DNA from: DASVXQ01 sp036392615
Lineage (GTDB): Bacteria > Actinomycetota > CALGFH01
DNA: 38,069 nucleotides
Assembly (NCBI GenBank): GCA_036392615.1
Contig: DASVXQ010000437.1
Location: 1-38,069 of the forward strand
Direction: 5' to 3'
The position numbers and the translations under genes were made by a program. Positions 8,762-17,096 of the stretch are shown here, piece after piece. Position 1 is the first letter of the stretch. The number at the start of each line of letters is the position of its first letter. The notes under the pieces are model-generated. The model saw nothing but the letters and a program-made list of their open reading frames with translations. It was not told where the DNA came from and made no database searches.

Positions 8762-8902
8762 CACCCGGTGAGTAGCGGGGCGGGACCGCATGGTTCACGG
8801 TCGGCTGGGCACCGCACAGCTCAGCGGTGAATCGTTGGGCTCTGCATCCTACGAGAAGCTGGCACAGTCGAGTGGTCGACCTGGAGGGCTGAGGAGGAGC
8901 TC

Positions 8903-9244
8903 GTGCGCTACATGCTGCTGATCTGCGGTGACAGCGAGACCGCCGCCTCCAGCGCCGCGGACGGCTCGATCATGGCCGGCTGCGCGGCCTGGACCGAGGA
9001 GATGCGGCGCCGGGGAGTGCTGCGGGCGGTCGAGGGGCTGCGGCCGCCCAGCGACGCCACCACCGTGCGCGTCCGTGGCGACCAGGTGCTGCTGACCGAC
9101 GGGCCGTTCGCCGAGACCAAGGAGCAGATCGGCGGGTACTGCCTGATCGAGTGCGCCGACCTGGACGAGGCGATCGAGGTCGCCTCGAAGCATCCCTGGG
9201 CCAAGGTCGGCATGCTCGAGGTGCGGCCGGTCGGGCAGCCGTGA
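8903..9244 (+). CDS. YCII-related (DGPF motif) protein, ECF42 partner
   Basis: A small YCII/DGPF-family protein of 113 residues starting VRYMLLICGD and carrying the family motif TDGPFAETKEQIGGY. Members adopt a ferredoxin-like alpha/beta fold of unknown activity and are genetically tied to ECF42 sigma factors. The GTG start at 8903 has a GAGGAGGAG ribosome site 3 to 5 bases upstream and the stop overlaps the sigma gene start (GTGA). The protein is probably the sensory or effector partner of the sigma factor, or simply its main target. The gene diverges from the ECF/anti-sigma/ABC operon across a 140-base spacer. Confidence 0.9.
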   Translation: MRYMLLICGDSETAASSAADGSIMAGCAAWTEEMRRRGVLRAVEGLRPPSDATTVRVRGDQVLLTDGPFAETKEQIGGYCLIECADLDEAIEVASKHPWAKVGMLEVRPVGQP

Positions 9245-10491
9245 CCTCCGAGGCCCAGGCGGCCGTCGCGGCGGCGTTCCAGGAGGAGTGGGGCCAGATC
9301 GTGGCCACCCTGATCGGGGCGACCGGTGACTGGGACCTGGCCGAGGAGTGTGCCCAGGACGCCTTCGCGCAGGCGCTGGAGCGCTGGCCGCGCGACGGCA
9401 TCCCCAGCCGGGCCGGCGCCTGGCTCACCACCGTGGCGCGCAACCGGGCGACCGACCGGCTGCGCCGCGAGGCGATCGGCGCCGCCAAGCTCCGCCAGGC
9501 CGTGCGGCTCGCCCCGACGGAGCCGCCCGGCGACGACGACGCGGCCGTCAGCGGGGTGCGCGACGACCGGCTGCGGCTGATGTTCACCTGCTGCCATCCG
9601 GCGCTGGCGCTGGAGGCGCAGGTGGCGCTCACCCTGCGGACCCTGGCGGGGCTGACCACCGCCGAGATCGCCCGGGCGTTCCTGGTGCCGGAGGCGACCA
9701 TGTCCAAGCGCCTGGTCCGCGCCAAGCAGAAGATCCGCCACGCCGGCATCCCCTATCGGGTGCCGCCGGCCCACCTGCTGCCGGAACGCACCGCCGGGGT
9801 GCTCAGCGTGCTGTACCTGCTGTTCAACGAGGGCTACGCCGCGACCGCCGGCGCCGATCTGGTCCGCGAGGGGCTCTGCGCCGAGGCGATCCGGCTCGCG
9901 CGCGTGCTGGTCCGGCTGCTGCCCGACGAGCCGGAGGCGAGCGGGCTGCTCGCGCTGATGCTGCTGCACGACGCCCGGCGTGTCACCCGGGTCGACGGGG
10001 CGGGCGTCCTGGTGCCGCTGGAGCGCCAGGACCGCTCCCGCTGGGACGCGCGCGAGATCGGCGAGGGCGTCGAGCTGCTCGACAGGGCTCTGCGGCTCGG
10101 GCATGCCGGCCCATACCAGCTGCAGGCCGCCATCGCCGCCTGCCACGCCAGCGCGGCGGACGCCGCCGACACCGACTGGGCCGAGATCGCCGCGCTCTAC
10201 GGGCGGCTCGTCCAGCTGGTCCCCTCCCCGGTGGTCGAGCTGAACCGGGCGGTGGCGGTCGCCATGGCCGACGGGCCCACCGCGGGCCTGGCGCTGCTGG
10301 AGACGCTGGAGGCGTCCGGGGCGCTGGCCGGCTACCACCTGCTGCCCGCCACCCGCGCCGACCTGCTGCGCCGCCTGGGCCGTGGTGCCGAGGCGGCGGC
10401 CGCCTACCGCGACGCGCTGGCGCTGGCGGCCACCGAGGCCGAACGCCGATACCTGCGCCAGCGCCTGCGCGAGACCGCCGCGAGGTCCTGA
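9241..10491 (+). CDS. ECF42-type RNA polymerase sigma factor with C-terminal TPR-like extension (DUF6596)
   Basis: Sigma factor of 416 residues, about twice the normal ECF length. Region 2 includes DLAEECAQDAFAQALERWP and AWLTTVARNRATDRLRRE. Region 4 includes LAGLTTAEIARAFLVPEATM followed by SKRLVRAKQKIR. The remainder, starting at LSVLYLLFNEGYAATAGADL, is the SnoaL-free, helical DUF6596/TPR-like extension typical of ECF42, with the conserved ELNRAVAVAMADG and YHLLPATRADLLRRLG blocks. ECF42 factors have no anti-sigma factor; the extension is thought to control activity. The GTG start overlaps the DGPF gene stop. A second copy of this module lies at 20302-21908. Confidence 0.92.
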   Translation: MTSEAQAAVAAAFQEEWGQIVATLIGATGDWDLAEECAQDAFAQALERWPRDGIPSRAGAWLTTVARNRATDRLRREAIGAAKLRQAVRLAPTEPPGDDDAAVSGVRDDRLRLMFTCCHPALALEAQVALTLRTLAGLTTAEIARAFLVPEATMSKRLVRAKQKIRHAGIPYRVPPAHLLPERTAGVLSVLYLLFNEGYAATAGADLVREGLCAEAIRLARVLVRLLPDEPEASGLLALMLLHDARRVTRVDGAGVLVPLERQDRSRWDAREIGEGVELLDRALRLGHAGPYQLQAAIAACHASAADAADTDWAEIAALYGRLVQLVPSPVVELNRAVAVAMADGPTAGLALLETLEASGALAGYHLLPATRADLLRRLGRGAEAAAAYRDALALAATEAERRYLRQRLRETAARS

Positions 10492-10589
10492 CCACCGGGT
10501 CGCTTTCTTGGAGAACCTGTCCCTCCGCAGCGCGCCCGTTCGTCGGTTGGGCGACCGACGCACATCGCTTCTCGATGAAGGGAGATCCC

Positions 10590-11378
10590 ATGAAGACCGT
10601 GCGTTCGAGCGACGGCACCACCATCGCGTACGACCAGTGGGGCGAGGGGCCGCCGCTGATCCACGTCGGCGGGGCGCTCAACGACCGCTCCACCGGGGCG
10701 GGGCTGGCGCAGCTCCTGGCGCCGCGGTTCACCGTGCTCTCCTACGACCGCCGGGGCCGCGGCGGCAGCGGGGACACCGCGCCGTATGCGGTCGAGCGCG
10801 AGCTGGAGGACCTGGCGGCGCTGATCGACACCGCCGGCGGGCCGGCGTTCGTCTACGGCCTGTCGTCCGGCGGCGCCCTCGCCCTCGAAGCGGCCGCGCA
10901 AGGGCTGCCGATCGCGAAGCTGGCGGTCTACGAGGTGCCGTTCGCCGGCGACGAGAGCCGCCAGCAGCGGGCGCGGGAGTACCACGCCAAGCTCACCGAG
11001 CTGCTGGCGGCGGATCGCCGCGGCGACGCGGTCGAGGCGTTCATGACGATGGTCGGGATGCCGGCGGAGATGATCGGCCAGGCGCGCCGCTCGCCGATGT
11101 GGCCGGCGCTGGAGGCGCTGGGGCCGTCGCTGGGCCACGACTCGGCCGTCATGGGCGACGGCACCCGGGGCGCCGCACCGCCGACCGAGCGGCTGGCCGC
11201 CATCACGGTGCCCACGCTGGTGATAGACGGCTCGGCGAGCCCGCCGTGGATGCGCGAGATGGCACGGCGGGTCGCCGGCATGGTCCCCGGCGCGCGGCAC
11301 CGCTCCCTGGAAGGGCAGACGCACGACGCCAACCCGGCGGTGCTCGCTCCCGCCCTGGAGGAGTTCTTCGCCGGTTGA
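10590..11378 (+). CDS. Alpha/beta hydrolase
   Basis: Cytoplasmic alpha/beta-hydrolase-fold enzyme of 262 residues. The oxyanion block is GPPLIHVGGALNDRS. The nucleophile elbow is VYGLSSGGALALEAA, with Ser in G-L-S-S-G. The acid is probably in TLVIDGSASPP and the catalytic His is in EGQTHDANP. Its substrate cannot be deduced. GAAGGGAGATCCC just before the ATG gives a good ribosome site. It follows the ECF42 gene after 98 bases on the same strand and could be a target of that sigma factor. Confidence 0.88.
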   Translation: MKTVRSSDGTTIAYDQWGEGPPLIHVGGALNDRSTGAGLAQLLAPRFTVLSYDRRGRGGSGDTAPYAVERELEDLAALIDTAGGPAFVYGLSSGGALALEAAAQGLPIAKLAVYEVPFAGDESRQQRAREYHAKLTELLAADRRGDAVEAFMTMVGMPAEMIGQARRSPMWPALEALGPSLGHDSAVMGDGTRGAAPPTERLAAITVPTLVIDGSASPPWMREMARRVAGMVPGARHRSLEGQTHDANPAVLAPALEEFFAG

Positions 11379-11391
11379 GCCGGGCGGCGGC

Positions 11392-12591
11392 TCACTCCTC
11401 GCCGGAGTGAGCCGCCAGCCTGGCGAACTCCGCCATGCCGCCGTTGAACATGAAGTCGCTGGTCTGCGTCATCACGATGGCGATCAGACCCTGGCTCGGG
11501 TCGTTGAACCAGGAGGTGCCGCTGCCGCCGTCCCAGCCGTAGCGGCCGGGGACGGCGGACACCTCGTCGGGCGCGACCGCCACGGCCATGCCGAGGCCCC
11601 AGCCGCGCCCGCCGAGCACCGGACCTGCCCCGGCGATCTGCTCCGGCGTCAGGCGGTTGCTGGTCATCAGCTCCACCGACCGCTCCGACAGCAGCCGTTC
11701 ACCCTGGTACACGCCCTTGTCGAGCAGCATGCGGGCGAACGCCAGGTAGTCGTCGACGGTCGAGAGCAGGCCCGCCGTGCCGGCCGGGAACGGCGGCGGC
11801 GTGGTCCATTCACTCGGCGGCGAGAGCGTCTGGAGCTCGAGCTTCCCCGTCTCGAAATTGGTCATGTAGAAGCCCGGCAGCCGGCCGACGCGCTCGGCCG
11901 GCATCCAGAAGCCGGTGTCCTTCATGCCCAGCGGCTCGAAGAGGCGGGTCCTGAAGAGGTCCCCGAGCGACTGGCCGGCGGCGCGCGCGGCCACGACGCT
12001 CAGCACCAGCGCGCCGGCGTTGTACTGCCAGCGCTCCCCGGGCTGGTACATCAGCGGCAGGGTCGCGAAGCGCCGCATCCACTCGTCCGGCTCGTGCGGC
12101 GTGCGCGGGTCGGGCGGCCCCATGACCAGCTCCAGCTCGGCGGCGGCGTTGATGACCGGGTACGGCGGCTCGAAGCTGGGCTCGAACACCATGCCGTAGC
12201 CCATGCGGAAGCTCAGCAGGTCCTCGATGGTGATCGGACGGTTGGCCGGGACGGTGTCGTCGAGCGGCCCGTCGATGCGCCGCAGGACCCGGCGGTCGGC
12301 CAGCTCGGGCGCCAGCCGGTCGACCGGCTCGTCCAGCGCCAGCTTGCCGTCGTCCACCAGCATCATCGTCGCGACGGCCAGGACCGGCTTGGTCAGCGAG
12401 GCGATCCGGAAGATGGCGTCCCGGCGCATCGGCTCCTCACCGTCGAACGCCATGGTGCCGATCGCGTCGACCGCCACGTCGTCTCCGCGCGCCACCAGCG
12501 TCACCAGGCCGGGCAGCTCGCCCTTGGCCACGCGAGCCGCCATGGCATGGTGGAGGCGGTCGAGTCCCGCCCTCGAGTTCGAGCGATGCAT
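11392..12591 (-). CDS. Class C beta-lactamase-fold serine hydrolase
   Basis: Serine hydrolase of the beta-lactamase/esterase EstB group, 399 residues from the preferred start. The nucleophile motif S-x-x-K is SLTK at 65-68, the second motif Y-x-N is YNAG in GERWQYNAGALVLS, and the third is GWDGGSGTSW, replacing the KTG/HTG triad of true beta-lactamases. Esterase or D-aminopeptidase-like activity is therefore more likely than antibiotic resistance. No signal peptide is visible, so a cytoplasmic location is expected. The ATG at 12591 is preferred over the ATG at 12597 because GGAGGT lies 6 bases before the former and directly against the latter. It converges with the alpha/beta hydrolase (13-base gap). 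Confidence 0.9.
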   Translation of the reverse strand: MHRSNSRAGLDRLHHAMAARVAKGELPGLVTLVARGDDVAVDAIGTMAFDGEEPMRRDAIFRIASLTKPVLAVATMMLVDDGKLALDEPVDRLAPELADRRVLRRIDGPLDDTVPANRPITIEDLLSFRMGYGMVFEPSFEPPYPVINAAAELELVMGPPDPRTPHEPDEWMRRFATLPLMYQPGERWQYNAGALVLSVVAARAAGQSLGDLFRTRLFEPLGMKDTGFWMPAERVGRLPGFYMTNFETGKLELQTLSPPSEWTTPPPFPAGTAGLLSTVDDYLAFARMLLDKGVYQGERLLSERSVELMTSNRLTPEQIAGAGPVLGGRGWGLGMAVAVAPDEVSAVPGRYGWDGGSGTSWFNDPSQGLIAIVMTQTSDFMFNGGMAEFARLAAHSGEE

Positions 12592-12691
12592 CTCCATACC
12601 TCCATATCCTCATGGATTCCTGTCGACAAGGACACTTCCGGGGCCGGAATCGGGCGCCTGTGCGGCGGGGATGCCGATCGGGTCGGGCTTC

Positions 12692-12709
12692 TGGTACCCG
12701 TGGTACCCG
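12692..12709. repeat. Perfect 9-bp tandem repeat in a divergent promoter region
   Basis: TGGTACCCG occurs twice back to back between the divergent serine hydrolase and the Pro-rich membrane protein genes. Each copy contains the palindrome GGTACC. It is a plausible operator; no regulator can be assigned. Confidence 0.4.
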
Positions 12710-12751
12710 CGCCGTTGCCCAAATGACCCGGACGTCAGCGGATTCGAGGAC

Positions 12752-13654
12752 ATGACTGGAACGCAGCACGAGGACCAGCCGAACCGGATCAATCCCATCG
12801 CGATCATCGCCGGAGCGCTCGCCTCGCTCTCGGCCGCCGTGGTGGCGTCGTACTTCGGTGTCGCCGGCACGCTGATCGGCGCCGCCGTCGTCAGCCTGGT
12901 CAGCTCGCTGGCCGCCGCGCTCTACGCCGGCCTGCTCGGTCGCGGCCGGGGTCTCGTTCAGCACACCGCCACCACCGTCCTGCACGCGTCCGATCGCACC
13001 GGGAGGCACTCCACCCACGACCGGCCAGCAGCCGGCCCACCCGAAGACGCCGCCGAAGCGTCGGCTCCGGGCTCCGGGGAGGGCCCGGCGGGGGGCCGGA
13101 CCTCGGCTCCGGGCTCCGGGGAGGGCCGGACCTTGGCTCCGGGCTCCGCAGAGACCTCCGCGGAGACCTCGGCGGGGGGCCCCGCCCCAACGACCGCCTC
13201 CGGCACCGCCGCCTCGCCCTCCGGCGGGTCGCCTCGCGCCGGCGGCCGGATCGGGTGGCCGTGGCGGCGTTCGGTGGTGGTGATCGGGGCGGCGGCGCTG
13301 ATCTTCGCGATCGCGATCGGCGCGGTCAGCGGGATCGAGGCGGCGATCAAGGAGCCGATCTCCACCGCGCTCGGCGCGCGCGACAAGGGTCAGGCGCGGA
13401 CCTCGGTCGGGGTCGCGATGGACCGCGCCGGGGGCTCCCCGACCACCAGGCAGCGCACGCCGTCGTCGAGCACCCAGACGCCCCCCACGAGTGGGCAGCA
13501 GGGCCAGGCGCCGTCGACCACCGGGGCCGCGCCGTCGACCACGGAGCCGGGGCCGCCGAGCACCGGCGGCCAGCCGCCCTCGACCACGCTGCCGCCGAGG
13601 ACGTCGCAGCCGTCGAGCCCCGGCTCGTCGAGCGGCGCGACCCCGGGCGGCTGA
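12752..13654 (+). CDS. Membrane protein with long Pro/Ser/Thr-rich disordered regions
   Basis: A 300-residue protein I cannot assign to a named family. Residues near 15-70 hold two hydrophobic segments (IAIIAGALASLSAAVVASYFG and GTLIGAAVVSLVSSLAAALYA). A low-complexity linker follows, containing a degenerate repeat: SAPGSGEG, SAPGSGEG, LAPGSAE. A third membrane segment (VVVIGAAALIFAIAIGAVSG) comes next, then a C-terminal tail of about 90 residues made almost only of Pro, Ser, Thr and Gly. The tail looks like a wall-spanning stalk or O-mannosylation-prone region, as in actinobacterial surface proteins. The ATG at 12752 has GAGGA upstream. It is transcribed away from the serine hydrolase. Confidence 0.7.
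   Translation: MTGTQHEDQPNRINPIAIIAGALASLSAAVVASYFGVAGTLIGAAVVSLVSSLAAALYAGLLGRGRGLVQHTATTVLHASDRTGRHSTHDRPAAGPPEDAAEASAPGSGEGPAGGRTSAPGSGEGRTLAPGSAETSAETSAGGPAPTTASGTAASPSGGSPRAGGRIGWPWRRSVVVIGAAALIFAIAIGAVSGIEAAIKEPISTALGARDKGQARTSVGVAMDRAGGSPTTRQRTPSSSTQTPPTSGQQGQAPSTTGAAPSTTEPGPPSTGGQPPSTTLPPRTSQPSSPGSSSGATPGG
13060..13150 (+). repeat. Degenerate tandem repeat inside the Pro-rich membrane protein gene
   Basis: The unit around TCGGCTCCGGGCTCCGGGGA recurs three times, the third copy diverged, with spacings of about 42 and 30 bases. It encodes the SAPGSGEG-type linker repeats. Such arrays expand and contract by slippage, so strains may differ in length here. Confidence 0.6.
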
Positions 13655-13724
13655 CGGCCGCCGCCGGAGCCCCTCGCCGCCACTGGGCCGGGACCGCGTC
13701 CCTCCGGGGCGCCCGTCCCATGGG

Positions 13725-14681
13725 TCAGGCGGGGGAGCTGGCGCGGCGGAGGAGGTCGTCGGCGGTCGCCAGCTCGGCGACGACCTCGGCCGCGGGGCGG
13801 GGCCGCCGGATCAGGCCGACGCTCTGGCCGGCGTAGATGTAGGCGGTGTCGAAGTCGTGCCGCTCGACCGCCGCCAGCAGGTCGGCGTGGGCCCGGTCGT
13901 CGCCGGCCAGCTCCGGCTCGCGGCCCTGCCAGTGCTCGAAGAAGGGGTTGCGCAGCGCGCGGCCGCCGTACTGGGGCGGCCAGGCCTGTCGCATGCCGAC
14001 GTCGAACACGCGGCCGTAGTTGGTGTCGGTCTCGGCCGCCGCGACGATCCGGTCGCGGGCGGCGGGAGTGACCGTCGCCTCGGGACAGGCGAGGAACGCG
14101 GTGCCCACCCACGCGCCGGCGGCACCGGCGGCCAGCACGGCGGCCACGCCGCGCCCGCTGGCGATCCCGCCCGCGGCCAGCACCGGCAGGCCGACGTGGT
14201 CCAGCACGGCTTGGAGGAGCGGCAGGGTGGCGACGTCGTTGCGGCCGTGGCCGCCGCCCTCGCCGCCGCGGGCGACGATCAGGTCGACGCCGGCCCGCTC
14301 GGCGTCGCGGGCCTCGGCGACCGTGCCGACCTGGGTGGCGACCGCGCTGCCGGCCTGCTTGAGTCGCTCCACGTGCCGCTCGTACGGCCCGAAGCTGACC
14401 GAGACCAGCGGCGGGGCCAGCTCGGCCACGGCGTCGAGCTGGGCGGGATTGTCCGTCAGCGCCCACGCCAGCAGGCCGATGCCCCAGGGGCGGCCGCCGG
14501 CCGCGGCGACCCGCGCCTGCTCGGCGATCCAGGCCGGAGTGGCGCTGCCGGCGGCGCCGATCATGCCCAGCGCGCCAGCGGCCGAGATCGCGGCGGCCAG
14601 CTCCCCGCCGGCGGCTCCCGCCATCGGCGCGCCCACCACGGGGACGGTCAAATCGAACCGCTCGGTCAGCGCCGTGCGCAT
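13725..14681 (-). CDS. Nitronate monooxygenase (2-nitropropane dioxygenase family)
   Basis: FMN-dependent TIM-barrel oxidase of 318 residues that would oxidise alkyl nitronates such as propionate-3-nitronate, a natural toxin. Family features are VPVVGAPMAGAAGGELAAAI at the start, VDLIVARGGEGGGHGRNDVA in the middle (the GGEGGGH segment is the flavin phosphate and active-site His block), and LPVLAAGGIASGRGVAAVLA followed by GAAGAWVGTAFLACPE. All are intact. GGAGGAGAA lies 6 bases before the ATG, a strong ribosome site. Some family members are enoyl reductases, so the exact substrate is an inference. Confidence 0.9.
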   Translation of the reverse strand: MRTALTERFDLTVPVVGAPMAGAAGGELAAAISAAGALGMIGAAGSATPAWIAEQARVAAAGGRPWGIGLLAWALTDNPAQLDAVAELAPPLVSVSFGPYERHVERLKQAGSAVATQVGTVAEARDAERAGVDLIVARGGEGGGHGRNDVATLPLLQAVLDHVGLPVLAAGGIASGRGVAAVLAAGAAGAWVGTAFLACPEATVTPAARDRIVAAAETDTNYGRVFDVGMRQAWPPQYGGRALRNPFFEHWQGREPELAGDDRAHADLLAAVERHDFDTAYIYAGQSVGLIRRPRPAAEVVAELATADDLLRRASSPA

Positions 14682-14760
14682 GCGCTTCTCCTCCTTGTCC
14701 GTGCGCCATCGGATGGTCGGCGACAGCTCGACCGACGCTGACCATACCGGCGATCACGGG

Positions 14761-15504
14761 TCAGGCGACGGCGAGCACATGGCTCAGCACGACGGTGCCG
14801 TCGATGACGTGCAGCGCCAGGCCGGGGGGCTGGCGGTGCATCGACTCCGTGAGGTCCCAGGGAGAGGCGAGCGATGAGGCTACACCGGGCGCGACCACCA
14901 GCGGCCGCCCAGCGAACGAGGTCACGCTCGCCAGGTGGGCGTGCCCGGCCAGGACGGCCACCACCCGCCGGTGGCGGTCGAGCAGCGCCGCCAGACGGGA
15001 CGAGCCACGCTGCGGATAGGGGCTGACGGCCTCGATGCCGGCCTCCTCCGGCGGGTGGTGCAACGCCAGGACGGCCGGCACCCGCGGTTCGGCGTCGGCC
15101 AGCGTCCGGTCGAGCCACGCGAGCGTGCCGTCGGACAGGTAGCCGTGGTCCTGGCCCGGCACGGTGGAGTCGCAGGCCAGCACCAGCAGCCCGCCGACGT
15201 CGACGGCGAGGTTGATCGGGGCGTCCCCACCTTGCCGGGCGTCCACCCGCAGCACCCGACGCAGCGCCGCCCGGTCGTCGTGATTGCCCGGGCAGATGAC
15301 CACCGGGCGGTCCCAGCGCAGCAGCGACCGCACCAGCTCGTACTCGTCCTCGGCGCCGTGGTCGGCCACGTCGCCGGTGACCACCAGGGCGTCGACGCGG
15401 GGCGCGAGGGTGTCGAGGTGGCGCACCACCCGGGTGACCCGCTCGGTGGCCGCGCCGGTGCCGTCGACGTGCAGGTCGCTGATGTGGGCGAGCGTGGTGG
15501 GCAT
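14761..15504 (-). CDS. Calcineurin-like metallophosphoesterase (CpdA type)
   Basis: Class III metallophosphoesterase of 247 residues with all five metal-site blocks: ISDLHVDG (D-x-H), VVTGDVADHG, CPGNHDDR, LALHHPPEE and LAGHAHLAS. The layout and length match cyclic-nucleotide phosphodiesterases such as CpdA, but relatives also hydrolyse phospholipid or nucleotide phosphodiesters. The ATG at 15504 has GGGAGAG about 10 bases upstream. It diverges from the MocR regulator gene, with which it shares a 95-base spacer rich in ACCAG elements, so MocR control is plausible. Confidence 0.88.
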   Translation of the reverse strand: MPTTLAHISDLHVDGTGAATERVTRVVRHLDTLAPRVDALVVTGDVADHGAEDEYELVRSLLRWDRPVVICPGNHDDRAALRRVLRVDARQGGDAPINLAVDVGGLLVLACDSTVPGQDHGYLSDGTLAWLDRTLADAEPRVPAVLALHHPPEEAGIEAVSPYPQRGSSRLAALLDRHRRVVAVLAGHAHLASVTSFAGRPLVVAPGVASSLASPWDLTESMHRQPPGLALHVIDGTVVLSHVLAVA

Positions 15505-15550
15505 GGTCGCGGTCTCTCCCGTTGAAGGTGACCGGTCGATGGTCCTCCGG

Positions 15551-15597
15551 ACTGGTACGGTTTCACAGACCAGTTTCGATCATGGATTCCATACCAG
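15551..15597. promoter_or_regulatory. Candidate MocR operator: three ACCAG elements
   Basis: ACTGGT at 15551-15556 and ACCAGT at 15569-15574 form an inverted pair. ATACCAG at 15591-15597 adds a direct copy 24 bases, about two helical turns, from the second element. MocR/GabR regulators bind repeated short boxes of this type (ATACCA for GabR). The set lies between the divergent metallophosphoesterase and MocR genes. Confidence 0.45.
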
Positions 15598-15599
15598 GC

Positions 15600-17000
15600 A
15601 TGCGCGATCTGCTGCTCGACCTGTCGCGGTTCGAGGGGCCGCTGCACGCACGTCTCAGCGCCGCGCTGCGCGAGGCGATCGTCTCCGGCCGCCTCGACGA
15701 GGGCGCCGCCGTGCCGTCGAGCCGGGCGCTCGCCGAACGGCTGGGCTGCTCCCGGTGGGTGGTCAACGAGGCCTACGAGCAGCTCACGGCCGAGGGGTAT
15801 CTGGCGAGGAGGCCGAGAAGCGGCACCTGGATCGCTGGCTCGGCCGGGCTGCGGCACCGCGCCGCCGATGGCGGGCCGGGCCGCCAGCCTGCCGGTCCGG
15901 CCGCGGCGGGCCCGCGGCTGTCGCCGGGACTGCCGGACCTGGCGTCATTCCCTCGCGCGGCCTGGGCGCGGGCGGTCGCCAGAGCCTGCCGGGAGCTGCC
16001 CAGCGACGCGCTGGGGTACCTGGACGTGGCGGGGCATCCCCGGTTGCGGTCGGCGCTGGCGGAGTACCTGCATCGCGTCCGCGGGCTGCCCACCACGGCC
16101 GACGACGTGATCGTCACCCCCGGGACCAGCCACGGCCTGCTCGCGCTCGGCCGGCTGCTCAGGCTGGGAGGAGCCCGGCGGGTGGCGGTCGAGGACCCGG
16201 GCTGGCCGCGGCTCCCGCACCTGCTGCGATGGAGCGGCCTGGAGCCGGTGCCTTGCCCGGTCGACTCCGACGGCCTCGACGTCGCCGCGCTCTCCCGCCT
16301 GCGGGTCGAGGCCGTGGTGGTCACACCGGCGCACCAATGCCCGAACGGCGCCGTGCTGAGCCCCGCCCGCCGGGTCGCGCTGCTGCGATGGGCACGCGAG
16401 CGGGACGCCATCGTGATCGAGGACGACTACGACGCCGAGTACCGCTACGACCACCGGCCCTTGAGCTGCCTCGCCGCCCAGGGCGGCGGCCAGGTGATCC
16501 ACCTCGGGTCGACCAGCAAGACCCTGGCGCCGGCCTTGCGCCTCGGCTGGATGGTGCCGACCCCGCCGCTGCGCCGCCAGCTCGTCGAACGGACCGGCAT
16601 CCTGACCGGCGCGGTGCCGACCGTCGACCAGGCCGCCTTCGCGCACCTGCTCCTCAGCGGCGCCTACGACCGGCACCTGCGGCGCATGCGGCACGTCTAC
16701 CGCCACCGGCGCGCCCTTCTGGTCGCCGAGCTCGCCCGGGCCGTGCCGGACGCGCGGCTGCTCGGGCTCCCGGCGGGCCTGCATCTGATGGTGCTGTTGC
16801 CGCCCGGCGTCGACGAGGGCGAGGTGGTGCGCCGCGCCGCGTCGGATGGCGTCGACCTGCTGGGCCTGGCCGGCTTCCGGCGGACCGCCGGGCCGGCCGG
16901 CCTCGTCCTCGGCTTCGGCAACCTGCCGGACCGTGAGATCCCCGGCACGGTCGAGGTGCTCGGTCGAGCCGTCCGCCAGAGCGCGACGGTGACCGGATAG
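15600..17000 (+). CDS. MocR/GntR-type regulator with aminotransferase-like domain (PdxR-like)
   Basis: A 466-residue PLP-dependent transcription factor. Residues 1-75 are a GntR winged helix (PLHARLSAALREAIVSGRL, then VPSSRALAERLGCSRWVVNE and AYEQLTAEGYLARRPRSGTW). The rest is a fold-type-I aminotransferase domain with DAEYRYDHRP and the PLP Lys in HLGSTSKTLAPALRLGW. Such proteins sense pyridoxal phosphate or amino-acid derivatives and often control a divergent neighbour. The ATG at 15600 is favoured because MRDLLLDLSRFEGPL matches family starts and because the third ACCAG element would otherwise lie inside the gene. An in-frame ATG at 15582 is the alternative, and neither has a clear ribosome site. 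Confidence 0.9.
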   Translation: MRDLLLDLSRFEGPLHARLSAALREAIVSGRLDEGAAVPSSRALAERLGCSRWVVNEAYEQLTAEGYLARRPRSGTWIAGSAGLRHRAADGGPGRQPAGPAAAGPRLSPGLPDLASFPRAAWARAVARACRELPSDALGYLDVAGHPRLRSALAEYLHRVRGLPTTADDVIVTPGTSHGLLALGRLLRLGGARRVAVEDPGWPRLPHLLRWSGLEPVPCPVDSDGLDVAALSRLRVEAVVVTPAHQCPNGAVLSPARRVALLRWARERDAIVIEDDYDAEYRYDHRPLSCLAAQGGGQVIHLGSTSKTLAPALRLGWMVPTPPLRRQLVERTGILTGAVPTVDQAAFAHLLLSGAYDRHLRRMRHVYRHRRALLVAELARAVPDARLLGLPAGLHLMVLLPPGVDEGEVVRRAASDGVDLLGLAGFRRTAGPAGLVLGFGNLPDREIPGTVEVLGRAVRQSATVTG

Positions 17001-17084
17001 CTCGGGCGCCCATCCCGGCCGGCGGTTGCCGAAGCCCGCGAGCGCACGCTGGTCGCCGTCTGGGCGGTCCGGGCCGCGGGCGGT

Positions 17085-17090
17085 TACTGT
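17085..17090 (+). promoter_or_regulatory. Possible -10 element for a leaderless xthA transcript
   Basis: TACTGT fits the actinobacterial TAnnnT -10 consensus and ends 6 bases before the ATG at 17097. No Shine-Dalgarno sequence precedes that ATG, so transcription may start at the start codon. No convincing -35 is seen. Confidence 0.35.
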
Positions 17091-17096
17091 GGCCGG

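Noticed and set aside
11392..12591. The serine hydrolase as an antibiotic-resistance beta-lactamase
   Set aside because: The third motif is GGSGT in place of KTG/HTG and there is no export signal, so an esterase or peptidase role is more likely.
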